64,000 nucleotides of DNA. Source: Kribbella catacumbae DSM 19601. GTDB taxonomy: Bacteria > Actinomycetota > Actinomycetes > Propionibacteriales > Kribbellaceae. The stretch is from the NCBI RefSeq assembly GCF_000372465.1, contig NZ_AQUZ01000009.1, positions 154,419 through 218,418 of the forward strand. The letters run 5' to 3'. The notes under the pieces were generated by a model. That model ran no database searches, was not told the DNA's origin, and was given only the letters and a program-made list of their open reading frames with translations. Position 1 is the stretch's first letter. Each line of letters starts with the position of its first letter. The position numbers were made by a program, and so were the translations under genes. Of the stretch, positions 7,260 through 16,019 are shown piece after piece.

Positions 7260-9287
7260 GTGAGTTTCACGGGTACTGGAGCCGAGCCGGCGGGGTGGCT
7301 TCCTGGGGTGTCTTCGATGCTCTACGGCGGCGACTACAACCCCGAGCAGTGGCCAGAGGAGAGCTGGCCGGGCGATATCGAGCTGATGCGTCAGGCCGGG
7401 GTGAACCTGGTCAGCATCGGGATCTTCTCCTGGGCCCTGATCGAGCCGCGCCGCGGTGAGTACGACTTCGGCTGGATGGACCGGCTGTTCGAGTTGCTGC
7501 ACTCGGCCGGCATCCGGATCAGCCTCGGTACGCCGACCGCTTCCCCACCCGCCTGGTTCTTCCACGAGCACCCCGAGGCCAAGGTGGTGACCCGTGACGG
7601 AACCACGCTCGGGTTCGGCTCGCGCGGCATGGCCAGCCCGAGCTCACCGGCGTACCGGGAGGCGAGCGTCTCGATCGCGACCGCACTGGCCGAGCGCTAT
7701 GGCAACCACCCGGCGCTCGCCGTCTGGCACGTCCACAACGAGTACGGCGCACCCGTGTCCGACTGCTACTCCGAGCAGAGCACTCTGGCCTTCCGGCGCT
7801 GGCTGCAGGACCGGTACGAGTCGCTGGATGCGCTCAATGCGGCCTGGGGTACTGCGTTCTGGGGGCAGACCTATCGCGAGTGGGAGCACATCTCCGCGCC
7901 GGCTGTCGCGGCCAGTGTGGTGAATCCGGCCCAGCGACTCGACTTCGCTCGCTTTACCTCCAACGCCCTGCTGCAGTGCTTCATCGCCGAGCGGGACGCG
8001 ATCCGGGCCGTTTGCCCGCACGTCCCGATCACCACCAACTTCATGGCCGGGACGTGCGAGTCGGTCGACCTGTGGAAGTGGGCCGACGAGGTCGATCTCG
8101 TTGCCAACGACCACTATCTGATCGCGGAAGACTCGCGCAGCCAGGTCGGCCTGGCGTTGTCGGCGGACCTGACCCGATCCATCGCGCGCGGCAAGCCCTG
8201 GATGCTGATGGAGCACTCGACGTCGGGGGTGAACTGGCAGCCGCGCAACCTGGCCAAGCGGTCCGGCGAGCTGGCTCGCAACGCGCTCTCGCACCTCGGC
8301 CGGGGCGCCGACGCGGTGCTGTTCTTCCAGTGGAAGGCGTCCCGGTCCGGCGCGGAGAAGTTCCACTCGGCGATGCTGCCGCACGCCGGTACCGGCAGCC
8401 GGATCTGGTCGGAGGTGTGCGCGCTCGGCGAGGGTCTCAGCGGGCTGGACGAGGTGCTGGGGTCGACAGTGTCGGCCGACGTCGCTGTGCTGTGGGACTG
8501 GGAGTCCTTCTGGGCGCAGGATCTGGAGTGGCGGCCGAGTGAGGACCTGGCGCATCGCGAACGCGTGAACGCCTTCTACGACAGGCTTTGGCGCGACCAG
8601 CTCACGGTCGACTTCGCGCATCCCGAGGCTGAGCTGGCGCAGTACAAGCTGGTTGTTGCCCCGGCCTCCTATCTGCTGACCCAAGCCGCGGCCGACAATC
8701 TGCGGCGTTACGTGGAAGCCGGTGGGACGCTGGTCGTCTCGTACTTCTCAGCGATCGTGAACGAGTACGACGCTGTGCACGAAGGCGGCTTCGTCGCGCC
8801 GCTGCGGGACGTGCTGGGGTTGACGGTGGAGGAGTTCTTGCCGCTGCGAGTCGGGGAGACCGTCCGGCTCACGCTCGATGCCATCACCGGCGACGTCTGG
8901 ACCGATGACGTCGCGCTGGCGGGTGCGGAGGTGGTCGCCGGCTTCGAGGACGGGCCCGCGGCGGGGAAGCCCGCCATCACGCGGAACACCCTCGGGGCGG
9001 GTGCCGCTTGGTACGTGTCCACCCGGCTCGACGCGGAGCAGTTGTCGGTCGTGATGGATCGGGCGTACGCCGACGCCGGTCTGGTGGCGGGAGATGGACC
9101 CGACGAGCTCGAGCTGATTCGCCGGCGGGGTGCCGTCGCGGAGTACCTGATCGCCATCAACCACGGGAACAAGCCGGTCGACCTCCCGGTCGGCGGGACC
9201 GATCTGCTGTCCGGGGAGGCGGGGGAGTCGCTGAAGATCGAGGCAGGCGGCGTCCGCGTGATCCGGACCGACCACCGCTATCGCTAA
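7260..9287 (+). CDS. ganA: GH42 beta-galactosidase of the galactan locus
   Basis: 675 residues from GTG 7260, placed 5 nt after AGAGGAG. GH42 hallmarks: YGGDYNPEQWPEESW at the start of the TIM barrel, the acid/base in HVHNEYG (Glu161) and the nucleophile in LMEHSTSGVNW (Glu318). No signal peptide, so it acts in the cytoplasm on imported galacto-oligosaccharides. A trimerisation-like domain and a small C-terminal beta domain follow. The Cys residues that bind zinc in many GH42 enzymes are missing after the barrel start (only one Cys remains near NEYG), unlike the second GH42 at 24.2 kb. GH53 follows 33 bp downstream, probably in one transcript. Confidence 0.93.
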   Translation: MSFTGTGAEPAGWLPGVSSMLYGGDYNPEQWPEESWPGDIELMRQAGVNLVSIGIFSWALIEPRRGEYDFGWMDRLFELLHSAGIRISLGTPTASPPAWFFHEHPEAKVVTRDGTTLGFGSRGMASPSSPAYREASVSIATALAERYGNHPALAVWHVHNEYGAPVSDCYSEQSTLAFRRWLQDRYESLDALNAAWGTAFWGQTYREWEHISAPAVAASVVNPAQRLDFARFTSNALLQCFIAERDAIRAVCPHVPITTNFMAGTCESVDLWKWADEVDLVANDHYLIAEDSRSQVGLALSADLTRSIARGKPWMLMEHSTSGVNWQPRNLAKRSGELARNALSHLGRGADAVLFFQWKASRSGAEKFHSAMLPHAGTGSRIWSEVCALGEGLSGLDEVLGSTVSADVAVLWDWESFWAQDLEWRPSEDLAHRERVNAFYDRLWRDQLTVDFAHPEAELAQYKLVVAPASYLLTQAAADNLRRYVEAGGTLVVSYFSAIVNEYDAVHEGGFVAPLRDVLGLTVEEFLPLRVGETVRLTLDAITGDVWTDDVALAGAEVVAGFEDGPAAGKPAITRNTLGAGAAWYVSTRLDAEQLSVVMDRAYADAGLVAGDGPDELELIRRRGAVAEYLIAINHGNKPVDLPVGGTDLLSGEAGESLKIEAGGVRVIRTDHRYR

Positions 9288-9320
9288 CGCAACCTCCGAC
9301 ACGACGCACTAGGAGCCCTG

Positions 9321-10880
9321 ATGAGGATCTTCACCGGACTGGCCCTGACTGTTGGGCTACTCGCCACTACCCTTGCGCCTGCCGAGGCGGCACCGAGCGC
9401 TTTGACTAATGGGGGCTTCGAGCAAGGATTGGGTGGCTGGACGGTCTCCGGTACGGCCGGTGCGGCGAAGATCGAGACCGGCGGGCGGAACGGCAACCGG
9501 CTGACGCACTGGGCCGCGGAGTCGTATCAGGTGACGACCAGGCAGACGGTTGAGCTGCCCGGCCGTGGCTGGTGGACCGTGAGCGCGTGGGGCATTTCTG
9601 GCGGTGCACTCAACGCGTCGAAGTTGTCGGTGACTGGTTGCGGACCGGCGGTGTCGACCGTCGTCCCGATCACGGACGCTTGGGTCCGCTCGGCGGTCTC
9701 GGTGTACGCCGACGGGCGCAAGCGCTGCACGGTGGCGCTGACGACGGCCGGTCCGGGTGGGACCTGGGCGAGCTTCGATGACGTCGCGGTGGCCGCGGGA
9801 CGGGTGTCGCGGGCCATTCGTGGCGGGGATCTGTCGGGACTCGCGAAGAACGAGGCGTTCGGTGCTTCCTACTTCTCGGCCGACGGGCAGAAGGGTGACG
9901 CGGTCAAGCTGCTGGCGCGATCCGGGATGAACCTTGGCCGGCTGAAGGTTTGGGTGGATCCGGCCGACGGCTACAACGACAAGGCGCACGTGGTCGCGAC
10001 GGCGAAGCGGATCAAGGCCGCGGGGATGAAGTTGCTGGTCGACTTCCACTACTCGGATCGCTGGACGGATCCGGGTGCGCAGGGTGTACCGGCTGCTTGG
10101 AAGGGGATGACGCCTGAGCAGATGGCGGATGCGGTTCATCAGCACACGCGCGAGGTACTCACTGCGTTGAAGGCGGCCGGCGTGACCGCGGATGTGGTGC
10201 AGGTCGGCAACGAGATCAACCCGGGCATGTTGTGGCCGTGGGGGCAGACCTGGGACGTCGACCCGGACGACGGCGTACCGGGAGCTCAGTGGGACAACCT
10301 GGCGTCGTTCCTCAAGGCTGGAGCGCGGGCGGTCAAGGAGGTGGACCCGCGGACGCAGGTGCTGCTGCATCTGACCAACATCAACAACGGCATCGGCTCG
10401 CTCACCTGGTGGTTCGACGAGGTCGTCGCGCGGGAGGTGCCGTTCGACCTGATCGGGCTGTCGTACTACGGCTACTGGCACGGCAGCCTCGCTGACCTGC
10501 AGAACGCGGTCACCACATTGTCCGCCCGCTATGACAAGGACGTGCTGAACGTCGAGACGGCCTATCCGTTCACGCTCGCGGACGACGCACCGGCGTACGA
10601 GAACGTGATCGACCTGCCGAGCGAACTCGTGGCGGGCTATCCGGCGACCCCGGCCGGGCAGGCGGCCCAGTTCCGCGCAGTACAGGACGCAGTCGCTGCT
10701 GCCGAGGGCGGGCGAGGCATCGGCACGGTCTACTGGGAACCCGCCTGGACCTCGGTCGCCGGCGCTGGCTGGGACCCAGCCGACCCCACCTCCGGCAACG
10801 CCTGGGAAAACCAGGCGGTCTTCGACTTCAACAACCGCCTCCTCCCAGCAGCCCGTCACTTCGCTCCCGACCCGCACTAG
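9321..10880 (+). CDS. ganB: Secreted GH53 endo-beta-1,4-galactanase with N-terminal carbohydrate-binding-like domain
   Basis: 519 residues. The signal peptide (MRIFTGLALTVGLLATTLAP, cleavage near AEA) exports it. Residues about 27-160 form a beta-sandwich-like module (LTNGGFEQGLGGWTVSG) resembling carbohydrate-binding modules. The GH53 barrel follows: RLKVWVDPADGYND, LLVDFHYSDRWTDPGAQ, acid/base in QVGNEINPG (Glu298) and nucleophile in LNVETAYPF (Glu412). It cuts the beta-1,4-galactan chains of type I arabinogalactan or pectin outside the cell; its products would feed the importer and GH42 encoded next to it. Confidence 0.93.
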   Translation: MRIFTGLALTVGLLATTLAPAEAAPSALTNGGFEQGLGGWTVSGTAGAAKIETGGRNGNRLTHWAAESYQVTTRQTVELPGRGWWTVSAWGISGGALNASKLSVTGCGPAVSTVVPITDAWVRSAVSVYADGRKRCTVALTTAGPGGTWASFDDVAVAAGRVSRAIRGGDLSGLAKNEAFGASYFSADGQKGDAVKLLARSGMNLGRLKVWVDPADGYNDKAHVVATAKRIKAAGMKLLVDFHYSDRWTDPGAQGVPAAWKGMTPEQMADAVHQHTREVLTALKAAGVTADVVQVGNEINPGMLWPWGQTWDVDPDDGVPGAQWDNLASFLKAGARAVKEVDPRTQVLLHLTNINNGIGSLTWWFDEVVAREVPFDLIGLSYYGYWHGSLADLQNAVTTLSARYDKDVLNVETAYPFTLADDAPAYENVIDLPSELVAGYPATPAGQAAQFRAVQDAVAAAEGGRGIGTVYWEPAWTSVAGAGWDPADPTSGNAWENQAVFDFNNRLLPAARHFAPDPH

Positions 10881-10964
10881 CCAGCGGGTGGACTGGCCGG
10901 TGAGGGCTGGTCGGGGTTGTGGAAGGCTCTCGGGAGGATTGCCGACTGGTGAAGGGGTGTTGGG

Positions 10965-12200
10965 ATGGGTGCGCTGACGAACTGGGCGGGGAACATCACC
11001 TTTTCGGCGGAGGTTCAGGCGCCGGTGTCGGTGCCGGAGTTGCAGGAGCTGGTGAAATCGGCCGAGCAGCTGCGGGTACTGGGGACCGGGCACTCGTTCA
11101 ACCGGATCGCGGATACCGACGGGACGCTGGTCTCGGTCGCCGCGCTGCCCAAGGAGATCTCGATCGCTGAAGACACCGTCACGGTTTCGGCCGGCCTTCG
11201 GTACGGCGAGGTGACGGCGGCGCTGCAGGCGGAAGGGCGGGCGCTCCACAACCTCGGGTCGTTGCCGCACATCTCAGTTGCCGGCGCGTGCTCGACCGGG
11301 ACGCACGGCTCCGGTGACACCAACGGCACGCTCGCTTCCGCGGTCTCGGCCATCACCTTCATCGGCGCCGACGGCGAACTCGTCACGCTCACCCGCGACG
11401 TCGACCCGGACTTCCTGGGCTCGGTGATTTCGCTCGGCGCGCTTGGGGTGACGGTCCAGCTCCAGCTCGACACCAGGCCGGCGTACGAGATCAGCCAGGT
11501 CGTGTACGACGGGCTGCCGGTGGCACGGCTCGGCGCGGATTTCGAGGAGATCTTCGCGAGCGCGTACAGCGTCAGCGCGTTCACCGACTGGGTCGACCCG
11601 GACGTGATGGTGTGGCGCAAAATGCGCGCCGGTACGCCGTACGAGCCGTCCTGGCTGGGTGCCCGGATCGCCGATGGTGCCCGGCACCCGATCAAGTCGA
11701 TGCCGGCGGACTTCGCGACCCAGCAAGGCGGAGTCGTCGGACCGTGGAACGAGCGGCTGCCGCACTTCCGCCTCGAGTTCACCCCGAGCAACGGCGAGGA
11801 ACTGCAGTCGGAGTACTTCGTACCGCGGGCCGTCGCCGCGCAGGCCTTCGAGGAGCTGAAAGCGCTCGGCGAGCGGATGGCTTCCGTCATCCAGATCTCC
11901 GAGGTCCGCACGGTCGCCGCCGACGACCTTTGGCTGAGCCCGAGCCAAGGCCGGGACACGGTCGCGCTGCACTTCACCTGGATCCAGGACGAAACCGCCG
12001 TCCGTCCAGTCGTCGCCGCCATCGAAGACGCGCTGTTGCCGTTGGGCGCCAGGCCGCACTGGGGCAAGGTCTTCACCGCCGACGCGGCCGCCCTCCGCGA
12101 CTGCTACCCGAAGGTCCCCGACTTCGTCGCCCTCGCCGCGAAGTACGACCCGGCCGGCAAGTTCCGCAACGACTACCTGAACACCTACCTGCCCGCCTGA
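10965..12200 (+). CDS. aldO: Alditol oxidase, FAD-linked (VAO family)
   Basis: 411 residues. The start NWAGNITFSAEV and GTGHSFNRIADTDG closely follow Streptomyces alditol (xylitol/sorbitol) oxidase; His43 in GTGHSF would carry covalent FAD. Further matches are HNLGSLPHISVAGACSTGTH, TDWVDPDVMVW and HFTWIQDETAV, and the C-terminal RPHWGKVF segment conserved in this family. It oxidises terminal alcohols of sugar alcohols with O2, giving H2O2. It stands alone after the galactan genes, with an 84-bp gap. A related but more distant oxidase is encoded at 59.0 kb. Confidence 0.85.
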   Translation: MGALTNWAGNITFSAEVQAPVSVPELQELVKSAEQLRVLGTGHSFNRIADTDGTLVSVAALPKEISIAEDTVTVSAGLRYGEVTAALQAEGRALHNLGSLPHISVAGACSTGTHGSGDTNGTLASAVSAITFIGADGELVTLTRDVDPDFLGSVISLGALGVTVQLQLDTRPAYEISQVVYDGLPVARLGADFEEIFASAYSVSAFTDWVDPDVMVWRKMRAGTPYEPSWLGARIADGARHPIKSMPADFATQQGGVVGPWNERLPHFRLEFTPSNGEELQSEYFVPRAVAAQAFEELKALGERMASVIQISEVRTVAADDLWLSPSQGRDTVALHFTWIQDETAVRPVVAAIEDALLPLGARPHWGKVFTADAAALRDCYPKVPDFVALAAKYDPAGKFRNDYLNTYLPA

Positions 12201-12239
12201 CGGACTCGGCACCCCGCCCACAGCCCACCCGCAACCCCC

Positions 12240-12374
12240 GACCTTGGGCACCGCCCAGCCACCCCCACCCCCCATCCCGTGCCCAAAGTCGACCGCCCCT
12301 GGCCGACCGGGGAGGAAACTACGCCCGGACCGGGCCCACAATCCGCCCCAGATCCAGCGAAAACCCTCCCCAAC
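12240..12374. repeat. Composite intergenic repeat, family 2, copy A
   Basis: Modules in order: CTTGGGCACCGCCCAGCCACC, a CGTGCCCAAAGTCG module, GGGGAGG before CGCCCGGACC, then GATCCAGCGAAAACCCTCC (12351-12369) ending in CCAAC. The same modules in the same order occur at 46401-46582, and the last module at 61674-61740. The GGGGAGG and CCTCCCC parts can pair as a hairpin. No gene is seen in 12201-12658. Confidence 0.75.
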
Positions 12375-12445
12375 TGGTGAGGGCGGCCGGCGCTCGTGGT
12401 GGATGAAGTTTGGTTTGGTGGCCTGGGCGACCTCGGGCCGGCCGG

Positions 12446-12591
12446 CTTTGGGCACGGGCCGGGCATCCCAGGGCGGGCTGGGCGGCTGGCCGGTGCACAA
12501 GGTGGCTGTGGTGGTCGACTTTGGGCACGGGGTGGGCGTCGTATGGCGGGTTGGGTGGCTGGCCGGTGCACAAGGTCGGCGATTGTGGGAG
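12446..12591. repeat. Two tandem 73-bp imperfect repeats
   Basis: Units 12446-12518 and 12519-12591 each start CTTTGGGCACGG and contain GGCTGGCCGGTGCACAAGGT at the same offset. They share TTTGGGCAC with the composite repeat just upstream, partly in inverted sense. Noncoding; they lie before a LacI gene. Confidence 0.7.
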
Positions 12592-12659
12592 TACGTCGTA
12601 CGCGGCCGGCTGAGCTGTCTGGGGGTGTTGACGGGATCTGGGTGGTGATCTAACTTTTG

Positions 12660-12686
12660 TCGAAACGCTTCGACGAAGCGTTTCGA
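12660..12686. promoter_or_regulatory. 27-bp LacI-type operator before the first xyloglucan-locus regulator
   Basis: A perfect 13+1+13 palindrome made of two overlapping boxes, CGAAACGCTTCG and CGAAGCGTTTCG, each one base from the TCGAAGCGCTTCGA box found at four other places in this locus. It ends 9 bp before the ribosome-binding site of the LacI gene, a position suited to autorepression. Confidence 0.75.
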
Positions 12687-12703
12687 TGACCGCCGGAGGC
12701 TGC

Positions 12704-13723
12704 ATGGCGACGATGACTGATGTGGCTCGGCGGGCTGGTGTCTCCGTCAGCACGGTGTCCTACGTGCTGACCGGGACCAGGCCGATCTCCGAGGCCACCA
12801 GGGATCGCGTGCTGGCGGCGATGGCTGAACTGGACTACCAGCCGAACGCGATGGCCCGCGGGCTGGCGAGCCGGAGGAGCAACATCGTCGGGCTGCTGCT
12901 GCCGCTCACCGGCCGGGCGCTCGGCGCGACGGAGACGGCATTCGTCACTGGCGCGACCGAGGCGGCCAGGGAAGCCGGATATCACCTGATGCTGTGTCCG
13001 GTCGGCACCGATGACAGCGAGGAACTGCAGACGCTGGCGACCCAGCGGCTGCTCGACGGGTTCCTGGTGATGGAGGTCCAGCTGACCGACCGCCGGGTCG
13101 ACCTGCTCCGCAAGCTGGCCTCGCCGTTCGTGCTGATCGGCCGGACCGACGATCCGTCCGGGCTGGCCTGTGTGGACATCGACTTCGAGCAGACGGTCGG
13201 CGACGCGGTCGCCCACCTGGTCGAGCTCGGCCACCAGACCATTGCCTACATCAACCACTCGGACGCCAGCCTGGCCAGTGGCTACGGCCCGGCCAAGCGC
13301 ACCGCGGCGGCGTTCGAGGCGGCGCTGGAGCGGCACGGCGTCACGGGTGTGATGGTGCCGACCGAGGACACCTCGACCGGTGGCCGGGTCGCGATCCGGG
13401 AGGCGCGCGAACGTTGCCCGCAACTGACCGGCGTACTCGTGATGAACGAGAACGCCGCCCTAGGGATTCTGGCCGAGTTGCGGGAAGCGGGCCTGGACGT
13501 TCCATGGGACGTGTCGGTGGTGTCGATGGTGACGTCCGAAGTCGTCGCCGACCTGGCCAGCCCGGCCCTCACCGCGATGACTTCACCAGGTGCCGCTTTG
13601 GGAGCAGCCGCCACTCGTGTCCTGCTCGAGCGGCTCGCCGACGGCGACACCTCGACGTACCAGGAGTTGCTGCCCTGCGTACTGGAGATCCGGGGAACCA
13701 GCGCCAAGGCGAGGAAGAAGTAG
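12704..13723 (+). CDS. LacI-family regulator (xyloglucan locus, first)
   Basis: 339 residues from ATG 12704, preceded by GGAGG (12695-12699); an ATG at 12686 in the same frame lies inside the operator and lacks a ribosome-binding site. HTH: MTDVARRAGVSVSTVSYVLT, hinge YQPNAMARGLASRRS, then an effector domain. The recognition region STVSYVL is shared with the second LacI protein at 26.1-27.1 kb, so both may read the same TCGAAGCGCTTCGA boxes. The gene lies directly before GH31, 50 bp from a small leader frame, and is probably cotranscribed with it. Effector unknown, presumably a xyloglucan-derived sugar. Confidence 0.88.
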   Translation: MATMTDVARRAGVSVSTVSYVLTGTRPISEATRDRVLAAMAELDYQPNAMARGLASRRSNIVGLLLPLTGRALGATETAFVTGATEAAREAGYHLMLCPVGTDDSEELQTLATQRLLDGFLVMEVQLTDRRVDLLRKLASPFVLIGRTDDPSGLACVDIDFEQTVGDAVAHLVELGHQTIAYINHSDASLASGYGPAKRTAAAFEAALERHGVTGVMVPTEDTSTGGRVAIREARERCPQLTGVLVMNENAALGILAELREAGLDVPWDVSVVSMVTSEVVADLASPALTAMTSPGAALGAAATRVLLERLADGDTSTYQELLPCVLEIRGTSAKARKK

Positions 13724-13773
13724 TAGCCGTCCGCCGAACCTCCGGACATGACACCGTCAGAAGGAGTACACCC

Positions 13774-13797
13774 ATGCCGCCCGGTGGCAACAGATGA
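13774..13797 (+). CDS. Seven-codon leader frame coupled to GH31
   Basis: ATG 13774 follows AAGGAG (13761-13766) at ideal spacing and encodes MPPGGNR. Its TGA (13795-13797) overlaps the GH31 ATG (13794-13796). GH31 itself has no ribosome-binding site at normal distance, so its translation probably depends on reinitiation after this leader. Whether the peptide is anything more than a coupling device is unknown. Confidence 0.5.
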   Translation: MPPGGNR

Positions 13798-16019
13798 AGT
13801 TCACAGACGGCTACTGGCAGCTGCGGCCGGGGTTGACCCGGTTGCGTCCGGCCGCGGTCGAGAGTGTCGAGAGCACCGAGCGGTCGCTGGTCGTGTACGC
13901 GCCGGCGAAGCAGATCATCGGGCGCGGAGACACTCTCAACCAGCCACTTTTCACCATCACCGTCCACTCACCCGCGGCCGGCGTGATCGGTGTCGGGATC
14001 CAGCACCACAGCGGCGGAGTACCGCCGCGGCCGGCCTTCCAGTTGGCGGTCGAGGAGGACCATCCGGTCAAGGTCGAGGTCGACGATGAGGTGGCCCGGC
14101 TGACCAGCGGCGACCTGACCGCGGTGATCAAACTCAACGGGCCCTGGGACCTGCGGTTCGAGCGGGACGGCCGGGTGCTGACCGACTCGAGCGCCCGGAG
14201 CATCGGGCTGATCACCGACCAGCAAGGCAAGCACTTCCTGCACGAGCAGCTCGCGCTCGGCGTCGGCGAGACCGTCTACGGACTCGGTGAGCGATTCGGT
14301 CCGCTGGTGAAGAACGGCCAGGTGGTCGACATCTGGAACGCCGACGGCGGCACGTCCAGCGAGCAGGCGTACAAGAACGTCCCGTTCTACCTGAGCAGCA
14401 GCGGGTACGGCGTACTGGTGGACACTCCGTCGAAGGTCTCCTTCGAGGTGGGCTCGGAGGTGGTGTCCCGCAACCAGTTCAGCGTCGAAGGCCAGGAGCT
14501 GAGCTACTACGTCATCAGCGGCCCGACGCCCAAGGACGTACTGCGTCGCTACACGGCTCTCACCGGGCGTCCTGCTCGCGTGCCGGCCTGGTCGATGGGG
14601 CTGTGGCTGTCGACGTCGTTCACCACGGACTACACCGAGGAGACGACGAGCGGCTTCGTGGCCGGGATGGCGTCGCGCGATCTGCCGCTCAGTGTCTTCC
14701 ACTTCGACTGCTTCTGGATGCGCCAGTTCCATTGGTGCGACTTCCTCTGGGATCCGGTCGCCTTCCCCGATCCGGCGGGCATGCTGGGCCGGCTCAAGGA
14801 ACGCGGGTTGCGGATCAGCCTTTGGATCAACCCCTACATCGCCCAGCGGTCGGCCCTGTTCGAGGAAGGGCGGCAGCTCGGCTATCTGCTCAAGCGGCCC
14901 GACGGCTCGGTCTGGCAGTGGGACATGTGGCAGGCCGGGATGGCGATCGTGGACTTCACCAACCCTGCCGCGACCGAATGGTTCCGGTCGAAGCTGCAGG
15001 CGCTGATCGATCTGGGCGTGGACTGTTTCAAGACCGACTTCGGCGAGCGGATCCCGGCCGAGGACGTGGTCTGGCACGACGGCTCCGACCCGCAGCGGAT
15101 GCATAACTACTATCCGCACCTCTACAACAAGGCAGTGTTCGGACTGCTGCAGGAGAACCGCGGCGAGGGCGACGCAGTACTGTTCGCGCGGTCGGCGACC
15201 GTCGGCGGACAGCAGTTCCCCGTGCACTGGGGTGGCGACTGCGAGTCGACCTTCGAGGCGATGGCGGAGTCACTGCGTGGCGGATTGTCGCTGGCGTCGT
15301 CGGGCTTCGGCTACTGGAGTCACGACATCGGCGGCTTCGAAGGAACGCCCGACGCGGCAGTCTTCAAGCGCTGGGTGCCCTTCGGCCTGCTGTCGTCACA
15401 CTCGCGCCTGCACGGCTCGGGGTCCTACCGGGTGCCGTGGGCTTTCGACGAGGAAGCTGTCGACGTACTGCGCCGCTTCACCAAGGTGAAGATGTCGCTG
15501 ATGCCCTACCTGGCGAGTGTTGCCGAGGAAGCCCACACCGACGGTACGCCGATGATGCGGCCGATGATGCTGGAGTTCCCCTCAGATCCGGGAGTCGCCT
15601 ACCTCGAGCGGCAGTACATGCTCGGGCCGGACCTCCTTGTCGCACCCGTGATGAGCAGAGACGGCGAGGTGCGGTTCTACTTGCCTGAAGGCACCTGGAC
15701 CCACCTGTTGACCGGCGAGCAGCTGGCCGGGAGCCGCTGGGTCACCCAGACCCACGACTTCGACAGCCTGCCAGTACTGGTCCGGCAGGGCGCGGTGATC
15801 GCCGTCGGGGCCGTCGACGATCGCCCGGACTACGACTGGGCCGACGGCGTAGAGCTGCGCTGGTTCGCTCCGACCGAAGGCCAGGTGGCCCGTGTCCGCC
15901 TCCCCGGGCCGAACGGGGAGACGGCCGCGGTCATCGAGGTGACCTTGACGGACGGTCAGGCAGCAACGCGGGTTGTCGAGGGCACCTGCGAGCGGTTCAC
16001 CGTCACTGTTCGAAAGTGA
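13794..16019 (+). CDS. yicI: GH31 alpha-xylosidase (YicI type)
   Basis: 741 residues. GH31 motifs: VYGLGERFGPLVKNG, VFHFDCFWMRQFHWCDFLWD, ISLWINPYIAQRS, the nucleophile in CFKTDFGERIP (Asp415) and the acid/base in PVHWGGDCEST (Asp482), almost the same numbering as Escherichia coli YicI. The KTDFGE sequence and HFDCFWM are typical of alpha-xylosidases rather than alpha-glucosidases. No signal peptide: it should remove alpha-1,6-xylose from imported xyloglucan oligosaccharides. Its end overlaps the convergent GH3 gene by 17 bp. Confidence 0.92.
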   Translation: MKFTDGYWQLRPGLTRLRPAAVESVESTERSLVVYAPAKQIIGRGDTLNQPLFTITVHSPAAGVIGVGIQHHSGGVPPRPAFQLAVEEDHPVKVEVDDEVARLTSGDLTAVIKLNGPWDLRFERDGRVLTDSSARSIGLITDQQGKHFLHEQLALGVGETVYGLGERFGPLVKNGQVVDIWNADGGTSSEQAYKNVPFYLSSSGYGVLVDTPSKVSFEVGSEVVSRNQFSVEGQELSYYVISGPTPKDVLRRYTALTGRPARVPAWSMGLWLSTSFTTDYTEETTSGFVAGMASRDLPLSVFHFDCFWMRQFHWCDFLWDPVAFPDPAGMLGRLKERGLRISLWINPYIAQRSALFEEGRQLGYLLKRPDGSVWQWDMWQAGMAIVDFTNPAATEWFRSKLQALIDLGVDCFKTDFGERIPAEDVVWHDGSDPQRMHNYYPHLYNKAVFGLLQENRGEGDAVLFARSATVGGQQFPVHWGGDCESTFEAMAESLRGGLSLASSGFGYWSHDIGGFEGTPDAAVFKRWVPFGLLSSHSRLHGSGSYRVPWAFDEEAVDVLRRFTKVKMSLMPYLASVAEEAHTDGTPMMRPMMLEFPSDPGVAYLERQYMLGPDLLVAPVMSRDGEVRFYLPEGTWTHLLTGEQLAGSRWVTQTHDFDSLPVLVRQGAVIAVGAVDDRPDYDWADGVELRWFAPTEGQVARVRLPGPNGETAAVIEVTLTDGQAATRVVEGTCERFTVTVRK

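Noticed and set aside
9357..11270. Very long minus-strand open frame opposite GH53 and aldO
   Set aside because: It is opposite two clearly recognised genes, is Arg/Pro-rich without domains, and is a GC-bias shadow; the same holds for 20442-22133, 13968-15227 and 4005-5360 upstream of the true permease start.
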